Assembly (NCBI GenBank): GCA_015680685.1
Contig: MNCI01038350.1
Location: forward strand, 71,837 to 135,836
Source of the DNA: Gnetum montanum
Lineage: Eukaryota > Streptophyta > Gnetopsida > Gnetales > Gnetaceae
Direction of reading: 5' to 3'
Length of the DNA stretch: 64,000 nucleotides
The notes under the pieces were generated by a model. That model did no database searches, was not told the origin of the DNA, and saw only the letters and a program-made list of their open reading frames with translations. Both the position numbers and the translations under genes were made by a program. Positions 54,353 to 64,000 of this stretch are shown here, piece after piece (the stretch's first letter is position 1; the number at the start of each line of letters is the position of its first letter).

Positions 54353-55110
54353 CCTAAAGGACTTTCTAATAGGGTTTATCCATTTTATTGATTTTTCCAA
54401 AGCTTATGACTATTATTTAGTCTAAATTGTGGAGGTGTTTGGGAGATACTAATATTCATGGAGAACTTCTATTTTCTATTCAAAAGTTGTATAATTCAGT
54501 ACAAATTATGTTCTTGAATAATAACAGAGAGTAAAAATTTATTTTAAATAGCAATATTGAGCTTAAATAAGGATATCCACTTTTACCCACTTTATTTGGT
54601 ATCTTTATTAATGAATTAGAAAAATGGATATCTTTTTTGGATTAGATTTTATTAAGGTTAAAAATTTTCTTATAAATATTTTAATATTTGTTGATGATGT
54701 AGTTCCTAAAGAAAAAACTAAAGTTCAAAAGAAGTTTATGCTTTAAAATTTAAACAATTTTTTAGTATTTCGAAGATGAAAGTCAATGTTAGCAAAACCA
54801 AAATGATGATCTTTGGTACAAGATCTCTTGTAGATGATTTTTATATTCAATTAGAGAAAATTGAAATTATCTGCTCATATAAGTATTTAGGCATCTTAGT
54901 TTTAAATAGGTGTTCTTGACAAGATTGTATTTCTTAGAGGGTTTCAAAAAATATACATATTTTTAGGATAGGCCTACCTTCCACATATCCTAAAAAGCTT
55001 ATAAGGTCACTCAAGAAAAATGATGGTTCAATGAGGAGAAAAAATAGCTTCAAAAATAAAATATTGAAAATCAAGATTTAAAATTAAGCTTTAAGGATCT
55101 AAAAATAACG
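54353..55110 (+). pseudogene. LINE reverse transcriptase, 3' part
   Basis: FIHFIDFSKAYDYYL at 54376-54420 is the catalytic block A of a non-LTR reverse transcriptase. GYPLLPTLFGIFINELEKWI (about 54568-54628) and a FVDDV-type catalytic strand (about 54690) follow. Then come VNVSKTKMMIFG (54780-54820) and KYLGILVLN. It continues the fragment at 50150-50930. Frequent stops and indels. No chimeric host domain is visible within it. Confidence 0.75.
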
Positions 55111-55519
55111 ATCAAGTATATAAGATATTGAAGTACATGTGGGAATAGCCATGTCAAAAAAAAGTAATTTTATTTGCAACAAATCCAAGGAGGATCCTTA
55201 ACAAAAATACATACCTATTTATTTGGTGTTATTTCCATACAAAGTAAGGTAACAATCACACACGTTCATGTGAGATCTCACTATCTATTGATTAAAACAC
55301 AAAGATGGATTAATATTTAAAGAGAATGACTCATTTGCAAATTTTTTGTATAGGATGAAAAGCATATATTTCTAAATTTTCATTTCTATAATACTCTTAG
55401 ATTTAAATATAGTATTTAGGCAACAACTTTGCCACATGTATTTAAGGTGAAGGTGTCAACTTTAGGTCATGTTCCTGATGAGGTATTTTAGACCCATTCT
55501 AACCATATCAAAGCTTTGT

Positions 55520-55830
55520 AATAACAAATTTTGTATCCTATCCTTTATGATCTCACATGAACATAATTAAGAATTTCCATTTCCATATTTTTTCTCTCTC
55601 TCTCTCTTTTATAGCTCTCTATTTTTTATGGCTTATCATTATTGTTTTCCCTTTTTATAGAAGACATCATTTATGGAGTCATTGGGAGTTAGTTTAATTT
55701 TGTATCTTATAGACCCTTTATGGTCACATGGACAAAATTAAGAATTTCCATTTCCATATTTTTTTCTCCTTCCTATTTTTTATGATCACTCTTTTTTATG
55801 GATCTATTTTATTATAATATTGCAGTAAAC
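55520..55830 (+). repeat. Tandem duplication in the probable LINE 3' region
   Basis: TTTTGTATC..TTTATG.TC.CATG and AAATTAAGAATTTCCATTTC-type text occur at about 55529-55592 and again at 55698-55765, a period near 169. A CT microsatellite lies at 55592-55608. The repeats may be the 3' UTR of the LINE. Confidence 0.5.
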
Positions 55831-58539
55831 AAAAATGAGAAGCTAATTGGAAATCACCAAGAAAGTAGGATGGTTTGAAGTCCTTGAAACCTTTTGTCAA
55901 CTTGTTAAGCAAAATGAAATGTACTCACCAGACATTGTGCTCATGATCAAAGTGTCTTATATTTCAGGGGTCAGATCTTCTTCTCTATTCGAGCATCCAC
56001 ATAAAAGCTAACCACCTTGTGATGGTAAGTTTCTATGCTTTCCCACATCAATGCCTTGTTTTTTAAAAAAAATTCTAATATAGAAAATAATTCAAAATAG
56101 TGAAAATTGAGAGGTAGAAGCCTTATTATGTCTAAAAACCCATAGCATCTATTGATTTACATTTTTATAAAAAAATAAAATCAGATTATACAAATTAATC
56201 AACCATTAATTCTAGCAATAAAAACAAATCATATAAGGTTTTAAATAGGTTTACATTTTACTTTCAATTCTAAGATGATGCAAAATTAAGAAAAACATGT
56301 TAATGATACTCCAATACCTAATTTGAATAATACCTCAAAGATAGTAACCTATGTATCTAATTTATTATACCAAATGTGATGTAAATTTCTTTTCCTTCAT
56401 GGAAGACTACAACTAGTGTTTGAAAAGGTTACCACCACCTAAATTTAAAGCCAACTCATATTAAGCTTGCCCAACTATTTTTTAAATATAATTTTTAATA
56501 TTTTATTAAATATTCATAGGATAATAAAAAATTAAAAATTAAAAACATTAAACCTCAATTTACTAAATAATATTAAAACATAATAAAATAAGTACTTATA
56601 TTTTTTAAGATAAAATAAACAAATATTAACAAAATATATATTTAAAACCTATCAACTAATTGTTGATTAACAAATGACACTCTTTGACAATCTAAGCCAC
56701 CTACCTGACTAACATGACTAGTTGTATGCCTTTTAAAACATTGACCACAATTGAAAATATTTTATCTCTTTCATTGGCAAACATGCTTAGGATGTTGTTG
56801 CACTTTTTCCTAAAAAAATATTTCATTTTCAAGATCTCCTATAGAGACTTTATCTTATCTTGAGACATGCAAGTATGAAGATATATAATGAATTAGCACT
56901 ATGCTTCTACTTCATGTAATAACAATGAGTAAAGTATTTAATTATTGATTATAAAAATCCTACAATTGAAGGGTCGAAGGATAAGGATGGCTATCACTTT
57001 GAGTGTGATGGCATAGTCAAGACCACTATTAAAGTGTTATTGTTTACTTCTAGGAAATGAATTTGATGTTTAACTTTCCTCATCATGACATTTTTCATGA
57101 TGTTCTTACAAAATTTTACTTAAATATTACTTTGCATATTAAATTTATTAAAAAAAATTGAATATAATATAATTCATAAATTAAAATCTACAAATCTCTT
57201 CCAAAGTGAAATCTTTTTTTAGCCTAAATGTTATTCCCAAATTTAATCAAAGTTTGATTAAATTTTTCCATTGAAGTTTGATTTTAATAACTTATTTAGC
57301 TTTGAACTTATTATTAAAATCAAATCATATAACATTTATATTTCTACCAAAATTGTATACAAGTAATACACATGAAAGGAGTAGTTACTTGCAAAAAAAG
57401 AAAAAAAAAAACTAATTTTTAATATATTAAAAGTTAATTAGTTTTTATAGCACTAACAGAAAAAGTTTGAGCATTATCCTCATCGTGTTCAATCTAAACC
57501 TATTGTTAATCATTTAGGCATCGACTTTGTAATAATGTCATCTAACCAGCAAAGAAATACTTGAAAAAACATACTAATGTGTATGCTCTATTAAACTTTA
57601 AGAAAAGTAGCTATATAAATAACACCTTTTCTCAACAAAGCCAATAAAAGAATCTAAAGCAAATGCCTTAGATACATAAAGGTTAGAGCTAATGGTTGCA
57701 CCTCTTATGTAGTAAATATATTTGGTCATTTCACCTTCTCCTTTTTTCATTTGATAATATTTAAACTCATAATGTTAATTAATGATTATTTGGAAAAATA
57801 TTATATGTCATTATAATTCTAATGAAATTTAAAATATTTATTATGTATCCTAAAAGTTGAGCTTAAATTTATTTAAAGTGTTTTATGTTAAAAATATGAT
57901 AAAATCAATAAAATGTCTTTGGAAATTCACACCATGTTCAATTCCATTCATATTCGCATATGCAATTACACAAGGTGCTCTTGGCACAACTATTATGTTG
58001 TTTATCCCAATGCTAAACACACCTTTCCAAAAATAGATAAATGGACGAGAAATGTGCTGCAAGATAAATGAGGAGAACACTATAGGAGACATGGGTAACA
58101 ATAGTAATGTTAGCAATCTTGCAGAATAAGAAAATGAAGAGGAAAAGAAACATGAAGATAACATGGATAATGATGGAAATGATGAGGATGGAGTATACAA
58201 AGAAAGCAAAGGAGGGGATAATAAAGACCACCATCATGATGATGAGTTAAAGAATTAGTTTCCTTGGAATTCTAGGAGTGCCACTTCATACTCTTGGAGA
58301 ATATTAACTTTTGGGTTAATATGTGGTCCTTAGATCATATGTTGATGTCAAAGTATTACCCAAGCAAGTCTAGTAACTGCAAGACTAGAGACATGAAATC
58401 CTCCTCATGGGAAGACTTGAAATAAGTCTTGAGTGAAGATTGTATGTATAACTAGTCATGTTTGAAGCCATCTCAAAAGAGAAGAGAATGTTATTTCCTA
58501 GATTTAGCTAAAAATTTTAGTTAATGAAAACTAGTAGAA
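55831..58539. other. AT-rich region without recognisable gene
   Basis: Long poly-A and poly-T rich text with only short, unrelated frames. An acidic-looking plus-strand stretch at 58060-58255 (many GAT, GAA and AAG codons) mirrors hydrophobic minus-strand frames there. Neither resembles a known protein. Confidence 0.55.
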
Positions 58540-61255
58540 ATACCAATAAAAAGCCACAAAAAAACTTAATGTAGAAAATAGAAAACAGACATAGAGCTTT
58601 CAAGGTGGTTCAACTACTAGATTGGTCAGCCTACATCCGCCATAAAACTCTCCCCAAATCCTAAGGGGTAGAGTAATTCTATTAATGAAAAGAAATTTAC
58701 AAGGCTTCTTTTACAATCCTAAACTAAGCATAATTACCAGGCTCAAAGTCCTAAAAATCCACTTTCACAATACACAAGGAGAGGTAAATACTCTGCCTCA
58801 TCTAAACACAAAGACTCAAGAGCTACCAAGCTTCCTAAGAAAATAAAATAAAGCTTTTACAAAAAAATAAACAAAGAGAGAGGAAGAGGAGAAAAACAAA
58901 GAAGAAATTCTAGTTCAAGAACAAGGCAAAAAACCAAAATAAACAAGCTAAGTGAAATAACTTCAATTTATAACCTTCATTCTTTCAAGTCATTTTTAGA
59001 TCCATTCTTCAACCTATTGCTAATATGTTAAATAAGCATAAGAAGTAATAAGCTATAACTATTTCTAATCCATAGCTAAAGAAGAAGAAATCATATTTGT
59101 TACATCTTAGCTCCATGACTACATCTTGTATGAGCTTGAGGTGAACATTAAAAGCTTAGCAGAGGAAGAAATCTATCATTTCATTACAAATATAGCAAGC
59201 TCTTCTTATGTTGGAGATAATAACTCTTTAAGCTTCAACAACAACTCTTACCTTTTTCATTAATGAGGCTTAGATTATTTTCATAGCAGTATAGACTCTA
59301 GCTTTTTCATAGCATAACTCTTTTCAATATAAGCTTATAACACCTCTATTATTTTTGTAGATGTGGCATGGTATTTTTTAGTGTATCTTGTATAGATCCA
59401 AAACCTAGTTCTAAATTAGTTCTAGGTTTCCTTTTGCTAAGGTTAACATGGAAATGTGCTCTTTAAAGAAAATCTAAAGCTTTTGATTCTCATTGCTTTT
59501 CTTTTTCACTATTTTAATAAGCTTTCTTATGCATGCAATAAAGGCACTGACATAGTAGGGCTATTTTTGAAGAGCTTTGTAGAACCAAAAACTAGTTTCG
59601 TAAATTAGTTCTACAAGCTAATATGACAAGGAGCATAGTAGAACCAAAAAATGGCTCTGAATCTTTTTCAAAAAGAGGTGATCTTTTCAATTGTGTTTGC
59701 ATGTTTGAAAGAAGGAACACATAATGCTAACATGGTAGAGCTATTCTTCAACAAGCTTTCATAGAACCAATAAACGGTTATAGAGTCAATTCAACAAACG
59801 AGCTTATTTCTGAAGCTAGCATGGTAGATTAGCTTAAATTAACCCTTCATACAACAAAAATAGCTCTACAACTAGTTTTTTTTAGTGCTTTGTTTCTTGG
59901 CTACTGTGGAGGAGCTATTTTTAATTCTTTATAGAATCAAAATATGCTTTTAGGAGTTTGTTTACAAGTTGAGTTAGATTAAAATTCTTTCATGCATGTG
60001 CTTTAAAAAGTACTTAAGCTCAACCACACTAAGTTCCAAAAAAAAAAACTAATGTGGTTGAACTATTTGAAGAATCCCTATGTGCAACCAAAAAATGGTT
60101 CTATGAGCTAGTTCTATTTAGTGTTTTCATTCAAATTTGACATGGAAGCGCTATTTTTCATTCTTTTGAAGAACCACAATATGGTTTTATGAGCTAGTTC
60201 TACAAGTTAGGCTAGATTAAGAAAAAATTGCGTACATTCTCTTAAAACTATTTAGCTCAGCCACACTAAACAACTGATGTAATAGAATCAATTTCAACTA
60301 TTTTTGTAAAGCTAAAAAAAATCATTGAACTAGAATGAAAACGTCTAAGTACATGTGATGTTGAACTAGTCAAGCCATTTTGGTCAAGCTAAATAGAACC
60401 AAAAAATGGTTCTATAAACCGATTCTATGTGCTAATGTGGTAGACAAATGCTTCCTTGTGAAAGGTAAGATCAAAGCTTAAATTTTCATGAAAAAAAAAA
60501 CTTCACTACAAAGACAAACCTACACCAAGCTTAAAACATGAAACAATCTCCTCCTTTTTTGAGATTGGGAGGGCTCCCAAAGTAAGCTTGAATGAGAGAG
60601 AACAAATAGAAATAATACACAACCAAAAATACAATAAAAGCCTAAAAATATTCAAGCTCAAGAAGACAACACTGATCAACTTAGCTTAACCATATAGATT
60701 ATAATCAAACAACTTAGCAAGCTCTTAACAACAAGCAGAATCACATAGCTAGTTAAGGATGAGCAAATAATCATCATAACAGAACTCATAAAATAATCAT
60801 CATAACACAACTCATAACAATTAATCTTTTCATACAACCAAGACACCACATCCATTTGATCATGCACAAACATCATAACAAGTCAAATAGTCATGAAAAT
60901 ACTATAACTTAAATAGTCATGTGCATACTATAACTCAGAATAGTTAAAATAGATGAAAATAACTTAGCCAAGTCACAAAGTAAGTTGAGATATCTTGCAC
61001 ACTTATAATTTAAGAATGCACAAAAATCAAATTTACTATTTTCAATAGAATGTAGACACAACTCATGACATATTAAAGGAAACAATTTTCTGAGAAAACC
61101 ATCATAAAAAATAGCATATATTTTCCTTTTTTGTCAAAAAAGGTGAAAGATGGCTCCCCTAACATTAAGAAAATCAAGCTTAAAACACAAACAAAATATA
61201 TAGCTATAATAAATGAAGTAATAGGAAATCAAGAAAATTAAAGTAAAGCATACAT
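58540..61255 (-). repeat. Copia D 3' LTR, about 2.7 kb (left end approximate)
   Basis: The right end is set by the polypurine tract. Near the left end the minus strand reads GGATGTAGGCTGACCAATCTAG, then TTGAACCACCTTGAAAGC, text typical of Copia LTR R/U5 ends. The exact left end is uncertain. It contains the AGAACC hairpin repeats at 59370-60450. Confidence 0.55.
59370..60450. repeat. Irregular tandem array of AGAACC..GGTTCT hairpin units
   Basis: At least eight degenerate units of about 90-150 bases occur. The best copy is the 19-bp palindrome AGAACCAAAAAATGGTTCT at 60395-60413. Variants lie at 59582, 59639, 59763, 59929, 60084 and 60169. Units also share GAGCTATTTTTCA before and GAGCTAGTTCTACAAG after the palindrome. 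Confidence 0.7.
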
Positions 61256-61649
61256 ACTCCCCTTCCAAGAAAGCTTGTTATCTCATAAAAAATCCTAAAG
61301 TAGTAATAAGACTTTTAGAAGCTTATGTATTTTTGTGTAAAGTAGTCACATCCAATAATGTTCTTAGATATAGAAATCATTCTTTATTTAAAGCTTTTTT
61401 AAAAATATCTTCTCTTTGTTCTTTGGATGAAATACATGACAATTTTACTATTTGCAACTCAACTTGATCTCTAAGAAAATGATATTTAATCTAAATATGT
61501 TTAGTTTTACCATGAAAAAAAGGATTTTTAGAGATAGAATTAACAACATTATTATCACAATGAATAATTAGTTGACTAGAGAATGCTATATAAAAAATTT
61601 TTAATACTTCCCTCATATAAACAACCTATGTGCAATAGTGGAAGGTTGT

Positions 61650-62880
61650 AACATATTCTACTTTAATGGATTATAATGCTACAAAGTTCTATTTTTTCAC
61701 TTAGCCATGGTACCAGTTTATTGCCAAAAGAATGACAATTTCCACTAGTAGATTTGTAATCATCTTTATTTCCTACCCAATCTCCATCTATAAATGCTTC
61801 TAATTCAAAACTTTTACTCTTTGGATACCATAGACAATGACTAGTTGTGCCTTTTAGATATTGTAAAATCCTTTTAGCTACAACCAAGTGTGATTATTTT
61901 GGCTTTAACTAATATCTAGAAATCAAGCCTACTGTGAAAGCTATATCAAGTATGCTAGCTGTAGCATAATGTAGGCTTCCCATGACCAATCTATATAGAG
62001 TTACATCAATGTTCTTTCCATCTTCATCCTTGCAAAGGTGTACATTTGTGCTAAGAGGAGCTACACAAGTTATAGCTTCTACCATGCTAAAATGCTTGAG
62101 CATCTATTAAACATATTTTATCTAAGAAATGAAGGTTTCATCCCCATGTTATTGAATATGTAGACTTAGAAAGTAAAATAATTCTCCTATCATAGACATT
62201 TTGAACTTTGATGTCACAGATTCAACAAATTATTTGCCTAAAATTCATCTTGTTTCTCTAAACATTATGTCATCAACATAAATTTAAACAACTAAAAACC
62301 CTATATTATCCTTTTTAATTTAAAGGGTACTATCTATATGAGTTTTCAAATATCCATTTTCAGATAAATATGAATCAAGATTAGAATACCATATCATGGG
62401 GGCTTGTTTTAAGCCATATAGAGCTTTGTAGAGTTGATACACATGATTTAGCTTTTTAGTATTAGTAAATGCTTCTAGTTGTTCTATATACATTGCCTCT
62501 TTTATTTTTCCATTTAGGAATACTAATATCACCTCCATTGGTAGAGCTTAAATTCTTGATAAGTCACAAATGCTAAGAGCATTCTAATAGATACCAATCT
62601 TATAACTAGAGAAAATGTATCTTGATAATCAAGTCCTTCTATCTATGAAAAGCCTTTTACTACTAATCATGTCATATTTTGGGTTACTACATCATGATTA
62701 TTCAGCTTGTTTACAAAGATGCACTTAGTTCCATGACATTAGCTTCTTTGGGCTATGGGACAAGCTCCTAAGTATTGTTCTTTATAATATTCCTCATCTC
62801 TTCATCCATGGCATTTTTCCAATCCTCACTCCTAGGAGCTTCCCTAATTATTAAAGGAATGAATAATGTAAGACACATAC
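61650..62880 (-). pseudogene. Copia D reverse transcriptase and RNase H
   Basis: 62538-62320 reads MEVILVFLNGKIKEAMYIEQ and QLYKALYGLKQAPMIWYSNL. The catalytic strand near 62284-62262 is IYVDDIM, intact but preceded by a stop. 62103-61909 gives MLKHFSMVEA, then YRLVMGSLHYATASILDIAF. 61887-61663 gives RILQYLKGTTSHCLWY, FIDGDWVGNKDDYKSTSGNC and SEKIELCSIIIH (RNase H). Stops between the segments. Confidence 0.85.
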
Positions 62881-63545
62881 TAATAAGCCATGATTCATTG
62901 TTTCAACTCTATTCCTCCTTGTTCTTTGTCTAAGAGGTGTCCTAAGAATATCTACCATGGATCTAAACTTCTATATTCTTCTCCTCAAGTTCTCATTAGG
63001 TGTAGCCTCTTACTCTATTTCTGCCTCATCTATTGAGATTAACTGTTCTTCATCAATCTCATCAACTTTTTTAGATGCCAAATTGCCATTATTATTTTCA
63101 TCTTCATCTATTGTTCTTTAGCTTAAGTGTCCAAGTCTCTTGTTCCATAACCTACTGCTACTTATCTTGGAAATAAGAGTTAGACATTGAAGTTGCTTTT
63201 TTATAGAATATGAATTATTTTCTGCTTAAGTAACATAAGCATTAAAATCCTTTTATTTGTTCAATGATATACATTTCTCATTCATGAAATGGATATTATA
63301 ACCTTCTCTTAAAAACTATCCTAAACATAACAATTTATTATGTAAACTAACAAGAAAATAAACATTATGACCTCTAAGAAAATTATCATGAATTTTAACT
63401 AAGACAATACCTCTTACCACAGCTTTACCTTTATCACCAAAGCCTAGTTTTCCTCCTTTAAAGGATTTTAGTATGATAAATTTTGATCTATCATGGGTCA
63501 TATGTTGAAAGCACCCACTATCAAGAAACCACGTCTCTAGGCTAC
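62881..63545 (-). pseudogene. Copia D protease and pre-integrase joined directly to the integrase-RT linker
   Basis: 63540-63490 encodes ETWFLDSGCFQHMTHDRSKF with the catalytic DSG intact. 63501-63316 is open: GGKLGFGDKGKAVVRGIVLV and HNVYFLVSLHNKLLCLG. 63165-63120 gives SRLWNKRLGHLS. The next codons (63115 on) are already the acidic linker (DEDENNNGNLASKKVDEIDE) that normally follows integrase. About 1 kb of integrase core is therefore deleted at about 63115-63120. Confidence 0.78.
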
Positions 63546-63615
63546 AAGATCTCTTTAAGGCTTACTATACCAAGAGAGCTCTTCTATTGATTAGTCTCCA
63601 AATTTGTTTCCCTAT

Positions 63616-64000
63616 TGATGAATGGCGAGGTACCCCTCCACTCAACCATATGAATATGATCGTTTCACGCATGATCTAGTTGAACTCCAAGGACCAAGTG
63701 CTTATGCGCCTTAATGGAACACTCAGGGTTAATAAATTGTTGTCTTCCCAAACTTACTTGTATTGTCACAGTTGTATGGTTAAGTAAGCTTGAGGTATAT
63801 GAGTTTTATAGCTTTTGTATTTTTTATGTCTTCTGATAATAAAGGAGAGGGAGAGAGAACTAAGTGACTAACTTACATTAACTATTCATTAACTAATTTC
63901 TAATTGTTCCTAACACCAGTATCTGTTCCCACCTACCGTACACATCATGAACCAATGCAATGCTGCTGGGATTACCAAACGCTAAACGTTACTAGGATAC
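63616..64000 (-). repeat. G5: Athila-like LTR, minus strand, cut by window end
   Basis: On plus it starts TGATGAATGGCGAGGTACCCC, the reversed end of the family LTR, and stays close to G2 (AAGTGCTTATGCGCC, GTTGTCTTCCCAAACTTACTTG). It continues past the window. The 5 bases before it are CCTAT. Whether it is a solo LTR or a full element cannot be told. Confidence 0.88.

Larger units (their letters stand above)
58540..63615 (-). mobile_element. Copia D: LTR retrotransposon, minus strand, integrase deleted, cut by a Gypsy LTR
   Basis: Minus-strand order from the right: protease, pre-integrase, (integrase core missing), acidic linker, reverse transcriptase, RNase H, polypurine tract (GGAAGGGGAGTATG, 61248-61263 reversed) and a long 3' LTR. 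The Gypsy LTR at 63616 interrupts it next to the protease, so gag and the 5' LTR lie beyond the window. The long LTR suggests the SIRE/Maximus side of Copia, but this is inference. Confidence 0.78.

Noticed and set aside
57883-58237. Two hydrophobic minus-strand frames as membrane proteins
   Set aside because: They mirror an acidic, purine-rich plus-strand stretch; both look like composition effects.

Overview
The window is a repeat-dense stretch of a large plant nuclear genome. It is AT-rich. Most of it is decayed LTR retrotransposon sequence nested inside older retrotransposon sequence, with small fragments of plant genes (LRR, PPR, NYN, ascorbate peroxidase). A seed plant is clear from the gene families and the Athila-like and Copia lineages. 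A gymnosperm-like giant genome is plausible but is inference only. I see no intact host gene, no tRNA or rRNA and no CRISPR array. One 500-N assembly gap lies at 53314-53813.

Layout. 1-9505: a minus-strand Copia element (A), split by a 4.65-kb gag-only Gypsy element (457-5107, TSD CTATT) and by a solo Gypsy LTR (5685-6489, TSD ATTTT). 9541-10372: an LRR pseudogene with a recognisable intron. 10373-13131: a probable solo LTR of Tekay/Del type. 13988-28695: a plus-strand Copia element (B) whose 5' LTR was hit by a 9.8-kb Athila-like Gypsy element (14091-23884, TSD GTTAT). 30481-32160: an old truncated Athila-like gag. 32760-48097: a minus-strand Copia element (C) split by a 10-kb minus-strand Athila-like element (36008-46055). 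49028-49700: a diverged tandem repeat. 50150-55830: a plus-strand LINE split by about 3.4 kb of foreign DNA. That insert holds fragments of a NYN-domain gene, a PPR gene, an unrecognised GC-rich reading frame and an ascorbate peroxidase gene, all on one strand, followed by a promoter-like block of tandem repeats. 58540-63615: a minus-strand Copia element (D) with a long LTR full of hairpin repeats and a deleted integrase. 63616-64000: the start of another Athila-like LTR inserted into it.

The Gypsy copies form one extended family. Their LTRs begin TGATGA and end TCATCA, the primer site is a decayed TTGGC(A/G)..TTGCTAGGAC type, and gag carries a conserved HPKG cysteine/histidine motif. Two full-length copies and one fragment also have an extra N-terminal gag domain that I do not recognise. 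Decay is mostly nonsense transitions consistent with C-to-T change at methylated CG/CHG sites, so several reading frames remain in register despite many stops.

The strongest candidates for something new are the shuffled gene-fragment cassette at 51150-52560, the gag-only element with its own small second ORF, and the structured repeats in the LTRs (GATATC palindrome clusters, a 33-34-bp hairpin array, and the AGAACC hairpin repeats).
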